Assembly: GCA_030765065.1 (NCBI GenBank)
Contig: CM060984.1
Coordinates: 1,250,001-1,314,000, forward strand
Direction: 5' to 3'
DNA length: 64,000 nt
Source of the DNA: Deroplatys truncata
Taxonomy: Eukaryota > Arthropoda > Insecta > Mantodea > Mantidae
The notes below the pieces were generated by a model that did no database searches, had not been told where the DNA came from, and saw only the letters and a list, made by a program, of their open reading frames with translations. Made by a program: the position numbers and the translations under genes. Below, piece by piece: positions 1-10,403 of the stretch (the stretch's first letter is position 1; each line of letters begins with the position of its first letter).

Positions 1-1240
1 TATACGTGAACGGCAGATTGCAGCTTCGATACGTGTCCACGGAGACCTTAGTGCTAGGCAACTGTACCTCTGTTTCTATACGTGAACGGCAGATTGCAGC
101 TTCGATACGTGTCCACGGAGACCTTAGTGCTAGGCAACTGTACCTCTGTTTCTATACGTGAACGGCAGATTGCAGCTTCGATACGTGTCCACGGAGACCT
201 TAGTGCTAGGCAACTGCACCTCTGTTTCTATACGTGAACGGCAGATTGCAGCTTCGATACGTATCCACGGAGACCTTAGTGCTAGGCAACTGCACCTCTG
301 TTTCTATACGTGAACGGCAGATTGCAGCTTCAATACGTGTCCACGGAGACCTTAGTGCTAGGCAACTGTACCTCTGTTTCTATACGTGAACGGGAGATTG
401 CAGCTTCGATACGTGTCCACGGAGACCTTAGTGCTAGGCAACTGCACCTCTGTTTCTATACGTGAACGTCAGATTGCAGCTTCGATACGTGTCCACGGAG
501 ACCTTAGTGCTAGGCAACTGCACCTCTGTTTCTATACGTGAACGGCAGATTGCAGCTTCGATACGTATCCACGGGGACCTTAGTGCTAGGGAACTGCACC
601 TCTGTTTGTATACGTGAACGGCAGATTGCAGCTTCAATACGTGTACACGGAGACCTTAGTGCTAGGCAGCTGTACCTCTGTTTCTATACGTGAACGGCAG
701 ATTGCAGCTTCGATACGTGTCCACGGAGATCTTAGTGCTAGGCAGCTATACCTGTTTCTATACGTCAACGGCAGATTGCAGCTTCGATACGTGTTCACGG
801 AGACCTTAGTGCTAGGCAACTGTACCTGTGTTTCTATACGTGTCCACGGAGACCTTAGTGCTAGACAACTGTACCTGTGTTTCTATACGTGAACGGCAGA
901 TTGCAGCTTCAATACGTGTCCACGGAGACCTTAGTGCTAGTGCTAGGCAACTATACCTCTGTTTCTATACGTGAACGGCAGATTGCAGGTTCGATACGTG
1001 TCCACGGAGATCTTAGTGCTAGGCAACTATACCTGTTTCTATACGTGAACGGCAGATTGCAGCTTCGATACGTGTCCACGGAGACCTTAGTGCTAGGCAA
1101 CTGTACCTGTGTTTCTATACGTGAACGTCAGATGGCAGCTTCGATACGTGTCCACGGAGACCTTAGTGTTAGGCAACTGTACCTCTGTTTCTATACGTGA
1201 ACGGCAGATTGCAGCTTCGATACGTGTCCACGGAGACCTT
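1..1240 (+). repeat. 76-bp tandem array, left palindrome arm
   Basis: About 16 units of 76 bp; a unit starts TATACGTGAACGG and ends CTCTGTTTC. Units differ by scattered substitutions. One unit near 838 is shortened by about 27 bp between two TACGTG motifs within the unit, and one near 940 has a 6-bp GTGCTA duplication. Short open frames across the array are by-products of the repeat. Each unit carries two ACGTG cores. Confidence 0.95.
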
Positions 1241-2395
1241 TCGCTTCAGGTGACAAAATAACACTAGGCACTTGTGTGCCGTGGTGTAAGCCGCAATCAC
1301 GGTATTGGTAGCGTGGATCTCCTTGGGGCTCTCCTCGGAGTTACCTCAACACCACGTACATGACCTGGTTCGTCACGGGTACGCAGGTCTGCACTACCAC
1401 TTCCTCGGCGTTGAGCAGGCCCAGGAGGCGATCGTACCGGTACACCAGCTAGCACGTGGACATGTTATCGCGCTGTGGTGTTGCGTGTGCGAGGTATGGA
1501 AACTCAAGGACGCAAAACATGCACGACCGAGGGTTAAAAAGCAGAACAAGTAGTGACGTGGAGCGTTGTGATTGGTGTAAATAAGACGATCTCTGATAGG
1601 TGGACAAATTGAAATAACGTGATGTGATAGGCGAAAATAAAATCAAAGGTGATTGGATGAAAAATGACGAGAAGGAATTAGCGGTGAATTTGTGAACTAA
1701 GATGGCGAAGATTTTTTTTTTTTTTTAAAAAAAAGGATAATATAAGTACGGCAACTGTAACGGTTTACGGCAAACGCGCGCCGCGCAATGCGTCACGCCC
1801 GGGCAATAAAACAAAAATCATATTGAGCATGATGCCCGGCGTGACGCATTGCGCGGCGCGCGTTTGCCGTAAACCGTTACAGTTGCCGTACTTATATTAT
1901 CCTTTTTTTTAAAAAAAAAAAAAATCTTCGCCATCTTAGTTCACAAATTCACCGCTAATTCCTTCTCGTCATTTTTCATCCAATCACCTTTGATTTTATT
2001 TTCGCCTATCACATCACGTTATTTCAATTTGTCCACCTATCAGAGATCGTCTTATTTACACCAATCACAACGCTCCACGTCACTACTTGTTCTGCTTTTT
2101 AACCCTCGGTCGTGCATGTTTTGCGTCCTTGAGTTTCCATACCTCGCACACGCAACACCACAGCGCGATAACATGTCCACGTGCTAGCTGGTGTACCGGT
2201 ACGATCGCCTCCTGGGCCTGCTCAACGCCGAGGAAGTGGTAGTGCAGACCTGCGTACCCGTGACGAACCAGGTCATGTACGTGGTGTTGAGGTAACTCCG
2301 AGGAGAGCCCCAAGGAGATCCACGCTACCAATACCGTGATTGCGGCTTACACCACGGCACACAAGTGCCTAGTGTTATTTTGTCACCTGAAGCGA
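1241..2395. repeat. Core of the palindrome: unique inner arms and 27-base loop
   Basis: The inner arms are 1241-1805 and 1833-2395, with the loop at 1806-1832. Next to the loop is a CpG-rich block (GCGCGCCGCGCAATGCGTCA). Further out are an oligo-T/oligo-A tract, several CCAAT boxes, a CACGTCAC motif and a TTTTTAACCCTCGG stretch (read on the plus strand of the right arm, 1980-2115). The same order of motifs occurs in the 7.6-10.2 kb repeat. The mirrored 82-codon frames (1305-1553 and 2083-2331) have no recognisable domain and I do not call them genes. Confidence 0.75.
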
Positions 2396-3957
2396 AAGGT
2401 CTCCGTGGACACGTATCGAAGCTGCAATCTGCCGTTCACGTATAGAAACAGAGGTACAGTTGCCTAACACTAAGGTCTCCGTGGACACGTATCGAAGCTG
2501 CCATCTGACGTTCACGTATAGAAACACAGGTACAGTTGCCTAGCACTAAGGTCTCCGTGGACACGTATCGAAGCTGCAATCTGCCGTTCACGTATAGAAA
2601 CAGGTATAGTTGCCTAGCACTAAGATCTCCGTGGACACGTATCGAACCTGCAATCTGCCGTTCACGTATAGAAACAGAGGTATAGTTGCCTAGCACTAGC
2701 ACTAAGGTCTCCGTGGACACGTATTGAAGCTGCAATCTGCCGTTCACGTATAGAAACACAGGTACAGTTGTCTAGCACTAAGGTCTCCGTGGACACGTAT
2801 AGAAACACAGGTACAGTTGCCTAGCACTAAGGTCTCCGTGAACACGTATCGAAGCTGCAATCTGCCGTTGACGTATAGAAACAGGTATAGCTGCCTAGCA
2901 CTAAGATCTCCGTGGACACGTATCGAAGCTGCAATCTGCCGTTCACGTATAGAAACAGAGGTACAGCTGCCTAGCACTAAGGTCTCCGTGTACACGTATT
3001 GAAGCTGCAATCTGCCGTTCACGTATACAAACAGAGGTGCAGTTCCCTAGCACTAAGGTCCCCGTGGATACGTATCGAAGCTGCAATCTGCCGTTCACGT
3101 ATAGAAACAGAGGTGCAGTTGCCTAGCACTAAGGTCTCCGTGGACACGTATCGAAGCTGCAATCTGACGTTCACGTATAGAAACAGAGGTGCAGTTGCCT
3201 AGCACTAAGGTCTCCGTGGACACGTATCGAAGCTGCAATCTCCCGTTCACGTATAGAAACAGAGGTACAGTTGCCTAGCACTAAGGTCTCCGTGGACACG
3301 TATTGAAGCTGCAATCTGCCGTTCACGTATAGAAACAGAGGTGCAGTTGCCTAGCACTAAGGTCTCCGTGGATACGTATCGAAGCTGCAATCTGCCGTTC
3401 ACGTATAGAAACAGAGGTGCAGTTGCCTAGCACTAAGGTCTCCGTGGACACGTATCGAAGCTGCAATCTGCCGTTCACGTATAGAAACAGAGGTACAGTT
3501 GCCTAGCACTAAGGTCTCCGTGGACACGTATCGAAGCTGCAATCTGCCGTTCACGTATAGAAACAGAGGTACAGTTGCCTAGCACTAAGGTCTCCGTGGA
3601 CACGTATCGAAGCTGCAATCTGCCGTTCACGTATAGAAACAGAGGTGCAGTTGCCTAGCGCTAAGGTCTCCGTGGACACGTATCGAAGCTGCAATCTGCC
3701 GTTCACGTATAGAAACAGAGGTGCAGTTGCCTAGCACTAAGGTCTCCGTGGACACGTATCGAAGCTGCAATCTGCCGTTCACGTATAGAAACAGAGGTAC
3801 AGTTGCCTAGCACTAAGGTCTCCGTGGACACGTATCGAAGCTGCAATCTGCCGTTCACGTATAGAAACAGAGGTACAGTTGCCTAGCACTAAGGTCTCCG
3901 TGGACACGTATCGAAGCTGCCATCTGACGTTCACGTATAGAAACACAGGTACAGTTG
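2396..3957 (-). repeat. 76-bp tandem array, right palindrome arm
   Basis: About 20.5 units, reverse complement of the left array. Unit-specific variants, including the shortened unit (about 2760-2800) and the GCACTAGCACTAAGG insertion (about 2690-2705), occur in mirror order. The last unit breaks off at about 3957 into non-repetitive sequence (CTGACTTTTTAAAAACTC), which is the only outer boundary of the palindrome visible here. Confidence 0.95.
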
Positions 3958-4418
3958 CTGACTTTTTAAAAACTCAATATTCTTGGTATATAGAGGCTTA
4001 TTATGAGGTGATACATCCATTTATATGAATTTTCACGATCCACCACTGCACGATTTCTACCATCGCCAATAAAAATGCATTTAAAAGATTTTACCGCTGA
4101 CGTACATCCGCTCTCAGGCTCTTTTTACACATAGATCAGCCACACACGTTTTCTGTACGTAAGGCTGCACATGGGAAATGACTGTTTGCAGACTTCAGTT
4201 ATTCCTGATGTTATTAGTGCAAATATTAAAACTGAGTATTGTGTGTAGTGCTTTTGTGTTGTGCCAGTGCATACGTGCTATGTAAAATGTAAAGAATTAA
4301 ATAAAAATCAGCAGATACTTCCTTTCTAAGGAGTAACACCAACTGTTGAATATAGATTCTCAAAGTGCTACGTTCGTACGACCTCTACCCTCTATATCTT
4401 ATAGGTGAGTACGAAAGT
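3958..4418. other. AT-rich spacer, no gene seen
   Basis: No open frame of note and no repeat recognised within the window. It lies between the palindrome and a block of dispersed repeats. Confidence 0.5.
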
Positions 4419-6829
4419 ATGTAGATCGCGTTAAAATACACAACTTATGTCATATACATCTTTATTGTTGAGTGAACCGTTTTCGAGATATTGCTTGTTA
4501 TTTACTTAAATTTTCCAATAGTTATTTTCTCAAATGGGAATTCGTTATTCATTTTTTTTTTTTTGTCTTTGATATGCAAAGAGTATTAATCTGTGGCAAA
4601 AAGAATGGTACTGCACATAGCAACCAGCTATTAAGAGATATGTATGTGCTTAAAGGCTACTGTTTTTCTATATTCCCCTTGTAAATATATTTTCCCTACA
4701 TCTACAACAAAATTAGCAATAAAACAGAGTTTGCAAATGTTTATCTCGATTAACATGAACTAGATGGGGAATAAGCGTTTGTAAAAATACTTTGTACAAG
4801 AGATGAGAAAAGTCATGTGAGTGTTACACATCAGATTTTTTTTATGTGTTTCAGTGGGTGAATAATAATTAGTTTTGTTGGTATCGTTATCACAGTACTG
4901 TTTCACTTGTGAAATCCCGTTCTCTTTGTATTAAAAAAAATGGCTCTAACGATTTTGATGAAAAATATCGTATGTTTAATATAATGTCGTGAGAAATGAA
5001 ATGTATATCTCGAATTTTCTGGGAATGTCTCCAAAAGTATTCTTCATTGTGAACGTCTTTTTCATAACTGAAAAACCGTAAGAGATAGACAAAATTTTAC
5101 TACACAAAAAATGTAGATCGCGTTAAAATACACATCTTATGTAATATACATTTTTGTTGTTGAGTGAACCGTTTTCGAGATATTGTTTGTTAATTTTCCA
5201 ATATTTATTTTCTCAAATGGGACTTCGTTATTCATTTTTTTTTTTGTCTTTGATATGCAAACAGTATTAATCTGTGGCAAAAAGAATGGTGTTGCACATA
5301 GCAACCAGCTATTAAGAGATATGTATGTGCTTAAAGGCTACTGTTTTTCTATATTCCCCTTGTAAATATATTTTCCCCTACATCTACAAGAAAATTAGCA
5401 ATAAAATAGAGTTTGCAAATGTTTATCTCGATTAACATGAACTAGATGGAGCATAAGCGTTTGTAAAAATACTTTGTACAAGAGTAGAGAACGTCATGTG
5501 AGTGTTACACATCAGATTTTTTTTTTATACAAGAAAATTAGCAATAAAATAGATTTTGCAAATGTTTATCTCGATTAACATGAACTAGATGGGGAATAAG
5601 CGTTTGTAAAAATACTTTGTACAAGAGTTGAGAAAGTCATGTGAGTGTTACACATCAGATTTTTTTTTTTGTTTCAGTGGTATCGTTATCACAGTACTGT
5701 TTCACTTGTGAAATCCCGTTCTCTTTGTATTAAAAAATGGCTCTAACGATTTTGATGAAAATATCATATATTTAAGATAATGTCGAGAGAAATGAAATGT
5801 ATATCTCGAATTTTCTGGGAATGTCTCCAAAAGAATTCTTCATTGTGAACGACTTTTTCATAACTGATAAACCGTAAGAGATAGACAAAAGTTTGCTACA
5901 CAAAAAATGTAGATCGCGTTAAAATACACAACTTATGCCATATACATTTATTTTGTTGAGTGAACCGTATTTCGAGATATTGCTTGTTATTTCCTTTAAA
6001 TTTTCCAATACTTATACTTTTTCTCAAATGCGTTATTCATTTTTACTTTCCTCTACTACGTATAGTAAGTAGGGGAAGTATTGCATTCCACCCAAAAATT
6101 CGTTACCGAGATTTCACTGGAAATACATGTTTTGAGAATCTCTGAATCCAAAAAAAAAAAAAGCATTTTTGGAAACATGTCCGTGTGTGTGTCTGTCTGT
6201 GTGTCTGTGAACAGCATAACTCAAAAACGAACAGTCGGATAAACACCAAACTTGGTATTTAGGTTCAGTATCTTCCAGAGATGCGACACGAAGGTTTTCA
6301 AGAAAATCCCCCCACCCCAGACTACCCTTTACATGGAACATTTTTCGAAAATTTTAATTTTCTCAAAAACGGCTCTAACGATTTTGATTAAAACATAATA
6401 TGTTTAAGATATTGTCATGTCAAATAAAATGTATATCTCGAATTTTCTGGGAATGTCTCCAAAAATATTCTTCATTGTGAACGACTTTTTTGCATAACTG
6501 GTAAACCATAAGAGATAGACAAAATTTTACTACACAAAAAATGTAGATCGCGTTAAAATACACAACTTATGTCATATACGTTTCTTTTGTTGAGTGAACC
6601 GTTTTCGAGATATTGCTTGTTATTTCCTTAAATTTTCCAATACTTATACTTTTTCTCAAATTCGTTTATTCATTTTTTTTATGTCCTGAACATGCAAACA
6701 GAATGGAATTCGCCACATAGCAACCAGCGTTAAAATATTTGACTATCGCTTAAAAGCTACCAATTAGATTGTACAAGAGTAGAGAAAGTTATGTGAGTGT
6801 AACAAATCAGTTTTTTTATACGCTACTAT

Positions 6830-6833
<4 letters not shown>
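4419..6833 (+). repeat. Reiterated 0.6-0.8 kb AT-rich repeat, about 3.5 copies
   Basis: The same sequence, starting ATGTAGATCGCGTTAAAATA, begins at 4419, 5111, about 5908 and 6541, so spacing is 692, 797 and 633 bp. Copies share blocks such as GAACCGTTTTCGAGATATTG and TCTCGAATTTTCTGGGAATG. The second copy holds an internal partial duplication (about 5535-5660), and the third contains an inserted block (about 6045-6350) found again at 7085-7330. No coding capacity is evident; the family is not recognised. Confidence 0.8.
6045..6350 (+). repeat. Dispersed repeat, copy 1
   Basis: Contains TACTACGTATAGTAAGTAGG, then a poly-A tract, then CATTTTTGGAAACATGTCCG and a TG/TCTG-rich stretch, followed by a block around ACTCAAAAACGAACAGTCGG. 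The first part recurs at 7085-7330, which shows it is a mobile or duplicated unit. No coding region. Confidence 0.7.
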
Positions 6834-6874
<41 letters not shown>

Positions 6875-6878
6875 CGCG
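6834..6878. repeat. (TG)n(CG)n microsatellite
   Basis: Alternating TG passing into CG; potentially Z-DNA-forming. Confidence 0.95.
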
Positions 6879-7636
6879 AGTACGTGCCTAGGAACCGTGC
6901 GCCACAAGCCAAAACGACGTCGTTATAGAAAAACTTTATCAATTGCCTACCGGCCAGGGACAACCGCTAAAAAACCTGAAAAAAGCTCTAAGAGTATTCT
7001 AACGCTTACCGATCTGGAAAACCCTTGAAAACAAGATAGTACACTTTTGAGATATTGCTTGTTATTTCCTTAAATTTTTCAATACTTTTTTACTTTCTCT
7101 ACTACGTATAGTAAGTAGGGGAAGTATTGCATTCCGCCCAAAAATTCGATACCGAGATTTCACCGGAAATACACGTTTTGAGACCTCCTGAATCAAAAAA
7201 AAAAAAAAAAAAAGCATTTTTGGAAACATGTCCGTGTGTGTGTGCCTGTCTGTGTGTCTGTCTGTCTCTCTGTGTGTGTGTGTGTGTGTGCGCGCGCCAG
7301 TACGTGCCTAGTATCCGCGCGCCGACAAGGTAAAACTTCATCATTTGCCTACCGGGCAGGGACAACCGCTAAAAACCTGAGAAAACCTCCAAAATTAGAA
7401 ACGCCTTCGTCAACCAGTACAGAAAACGCCTACCAACCAGGGAAAACCTATGAAAAAGCAGAAAGAGCTTGCATTTGTTTACCATCCGCAGAAAACTCCC
7501 AAAAAAAAAAAAAAAAAAAAAAAAAAAACTAGTCATTTTAAAAAAAAAAAAGGAAAAAGACGAATAATATAAGTATGGTAGAAACAGCTTGCATTCGTCT
7601 ACCAACCAGAGAAAACCCCCGAAACACTAGTTATTT
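6879..7636 (+). repeat. Dispersed repeat copy 2, microsatellite and poly-A tracts
   Basis: 7085-7330 repeats the block seen at 6045-6250, again followed by a TG/TCTG microsatellite (about 7232-7298). Around 7380-7620 are several related short blocks containing CTACCAACCAG and GAAAACC, broken by poly-A runs (about 7501-7550). ATAATATAAGTATGG at about 7565 resembles ATAATATAAGTACGG in the palindrome arm (about 1738). No gene. Confidence 0.6.
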
Positions 7637-8767
7637 AAAATTGCTGATGAGTTCTGGATAGGCTTTTGCAAATGTTGTTGGTAGCAAAACTTGCCTTTTC
7701 CATCACCTCCAACATACCCCACTCCCACACCTTTTTTTCTTTCCACCAATCATAATCTCTCTTATTCTCGCCAATCAGCAACTTTCATTTGTTCCTTTCC
7801 ACCAATAACATCACTTCTTATTCCCACCAATGACAACTTCACACGTCACTTTCTGTTATACTTTTTATCCCTCGTTCGCCATCTTTCCCCCTCTTTCAGA
7901 CCCCAACCACCGCACAGTCAACACCTCGCCGCTCCTTAACCTCAACTTCGTGCCTCCGCCATCTTATTTAGTTCACATTTTTACCACCGCGCCTCTCATC
8001 TCTCAACCAGATTGCCTGCAAGAACAGATCTCGTTCATTCGCACCTCGACGGTTGCCTCGGCAGCAGCTACTGCCAACACCTACGTCGTACACGTTTTTG
8101 ACCGCTTTCGACCGGCTTGAGAACCCTGCTCCTACGTACGCTAGCGACCATCACGATGGTCCAGTACCAGGTTTTGGTATAGTTAAATTACGCCTCTGCA
8201 AAGGGTGTCTGTACCGCTTTAAAAACCTAGGTATATCAGTGCGTAGTGATGTTGGTTGATCTTAAAGCTGGTTAAGCATTTTCAAAAACAGTTTGCTTTT
8301 ATTTTTCCGCCTCGCGTGCCGCGCTTTTGGTGACGCATCCACACCGGTAACAGGTAAGTAACACACGCATAATTATTTTTCGCACCTGCTTGGCGTAGGA
8401 ATATATCCTTTCGTGTTTTGGTACTGTAACCTCAAACCTCCTTACCCTCCTCTTGCGTCCGCCATCTTGTTTAGTTCTCACCGCATCTCCTTGTCGCAGA
8501 CCCTCCGCCATTTTTAGTTCCCGCTATTTTAACCTCAAAATCTACTCTTCTAACCTCTTGCTACCGCCATCTTCTTTTAGTTCCCATTCTCACCACCGCG
8601 TCTCCTTACCCCCACCTCTTGCGACCGCCATGTTCACCACTAACCTCCAAATTTCCTCGTCCTTAAACCTCTTGTCTCAACCACCTTGTTTAGTTCCCAT
8701 TTTCGCCACCGCATCTCATATCGCCCCATCTCTCTATCCACTCAAGAAAACTACCATCCAACGTTCA
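7637..8767 (+). repeat. CCAAT-rich promoter-like repeat, copy A
   Basis: A 1131-bp copy of a unit repeated at 8768 and 9836. Its first half has spaced CCAAT boxes (CCACCAATCATAATC, CGCCAATCAG, CCACCAATAACATC), a CACGTCACTT motif and an ACTTTTTATCCCTCG stretch. The second half has GACCGCTTTCGACCGGCTTG, an AACAG|GTAAGTA splice-donor-like site (8354) and several CCGCCATCTT/GCCATTTT motifs. The order resembles a promoter, leader exon and donor site. No long conserved open frame spans the copies. Confidence 0.8.
8351..8359 (+). promoter_or_regulatory. Splice-donor-like site in repeat copy A
   Basis: CAG|GTAAGTA matches the eukaryotic 5' splice-site consensus. The same site occurs 1064 bp further on in copy B. 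That it is used is inference. Confidence 0.35.
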
Positions 8768-9835
8768 AAAATTGCTGATCAGTTCACGACAGGCTTTTGC
8801 AAATCTTGTTGCTAGCAAAACTTACCTTTCCCATCACCTCCAACATACCCCATTCCTTTTTCTTTCCACCAATCATAACCTCTCTTATTCTTACCAATCA
8901 GCAACTTTCATTTGCTCCTTTCCACCAATAAAATCACTTCTTATTCCCACCAATCACAACTTCACACGTCACTTGCTGTTACACTTTTTATCCCTCGCTC
9001 CCCATCTTTTCCCTCTTTCAGTCCCGACCTCCGCACAGACAACACCTCGCCGCTGCTCACATCTCCGAACCAAATTGCCGGCGAGAACAGATCTCGTTTA
9101 TTCACACCTCGACGGTTGACTCGACAGCAGCTACTGCGAACACCTACGTCGTACACGTTTTTGACCGCTTTCGACCGGCTTGAGAACCCTGCTCCTACGT
9201 ACGCTAGCGACCATCACGATGGTCCAGTACCAGGTTTTTGGTATAGTTAAATTACGCCTCTGCAAAGGGTGTCTGTACCGCTTTAAAAACCTAGGTATAT
9301 CAGTGCGTAGTGATGTTGGTTGATCTTAAAGCTGGTTAAGCATTTTCAAAAACAGTTTGCTTTTATTTTTCCGCCTCGCGTGCCGCGCTTTTGGTGACGC
9401 ATCCACACCGGTAACAGGTAAGTACCACACGCATAATTATTTTTCGGACCTGCTTGGCGTAGGAATATATCCTTTCGTGTTTTCGTACTGTAACCTCAAA
9501 TCTCCTTACCCTCCTCTTGCGACCGCCATCTTGTTTAGTTCTCACCGCATCTCCTTGTCGTAGACCCTCCGCCATTTTTAGTTCCCACTATTTTAACCTC
9601 AAAATCTACTCTTCTAAAACTCTTGCTACCCCCATCTTCTTTTAGTTCCCATTCTCACCACTGCATCTCCTTACCCCCACCTCTTGCGACCGCCGTGTTC
9701 ACCACTAACCTCCAAATTTCCTCGTCCTTAAACCTCTTGTCTCAACAACCTTGTCTAGTCCCCATTTTCGCCACCGCATCTCATATCGCCCCCATCTCTC
9801 TATCCACTCAAGAAAACTACCATCCGACGTTCAAA
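8768..9835 (+). repeat. CCAAT-rich promoter-like repeat, copy B
   Basis: A 1068-bp unit. The part from about 9164 onward is nearly identical to 8098-8767, while the first 400 bp differ more from copy A. CCAAT boxes, CACGTCACTT, the ACTTTTTATCCCTCG stretch, the CAG|GTAAGTA site (GT at 9418) and the GCCATCTT cluster are all kept. Confidence 0.85.
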
Positions 9836-10244
9836 AATTGCTGATCAGTTCAAGACAGGCTTTTGCAAATCTTGCTGCTAGCAAAACTCACCTTTCCCAT
9901 CACCTCCAACATACCCCACTCCCACAACTTTTTCTTTTCCACCAATCATAATCCCTCTTATTCTTACCAATCAACAACCTTCATTTGCTCCTTTCCACCA
10001 ATAAAATCACTTCTTATTCCCACCAATCACAACTTCACACGTCACTTTCCTTTACACTTTTTATCCCTCGCTCCCCATCTTTTCCCCCATTTCAGTACCG
10101 ACCTCCGCACACACAACACCTCGCCACCCAGCTCCTCTCCATCACGCGACCTCCATACTCCTCCATCTCCCTTCCTCCATCTCCCACCCCAAATTAACGA
10201 ACCAATCAAAACACTACACGTCACTTCCTCAATTCTTTCAACTC
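9836..10244 (+). repeat. CCAAT-rich promoter-like repeat, copy C (truncated)
   Basis: Starts like copies A and B (AATTGCTGATCAGTTCAAGA). It keeps the CCAAT boxes and CACGTCACTT, then diverges after about 10120, where another CCAATC...CACGTCACTTCC block appears (about 10200-10228). It ends at the MITE-like inverted repeat at 10245. Confidence 0.75.
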
Positions 10245-10393
10245 GTCCCGGATGAGCCAACCGATTTAACGATAATCCTAACGCTCAGGGCGCTTTTCAA
10301 ACTTACCGCCGCCGCCGTCGCACGCAGCGACACTAGCGACACTAGCGCCCCTAGCGGCAGGATTATCGTTAAAACAATTGGCTCATCCGGGAC
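10245..10393. mobile_element. 149-bp MITE-like inverted repeat
   Basis: 10245-10279 and 10359-10393 are inverted repeats starting GTCCCGGATGAGCCAA with about three mismatches over 35 bp. Weaker pairing continues inward (GCTCAGGGCGCT versus GCTAGGGGCGCT). The centre is GC-rich with CGACACTAG repeats. No target-site duplication is visible; the right flank is already another repeat, so one flank may be lost. Confidence 0.6.
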
Positions 10394-10403
10394 TATTACT
10401 ACT

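Larger units (their letters stand above)
1..3957. mobile_element. Giant inverted repeat, foldback-like element (left end outside window)
   Basis: Positions x and about 3636-x are reverse complements from 1 to about 1805 against 1833 to 3635. I checked this at many points and at six short reading frames that recur in mirror image. The only differences I found are two one-base length differences close to the apex: a T run of 15 versus 14 near 1712, and CCCGGG versus CCGG next to the loop. The loop is 1806-1832. Each arm has an outer 76-bp tandem array and an inner unique part of about 565 bp. The right array runs on to about 3957, so the left arm should continue beyond base 1. Long inverted repeats built from short tandem repeats are typical of foldback elements (Drosophila FB, Galileo). 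No transposase is seen. An inverted duplication or an assembly/read artefact remains possible. Confidence 0.6.

Noticed and set aside
434-1200. Short frames of 61-107 codons across the 76-bp array
   Set aside because: They are repeat by-products, present on both strands and mirrored in both arms.
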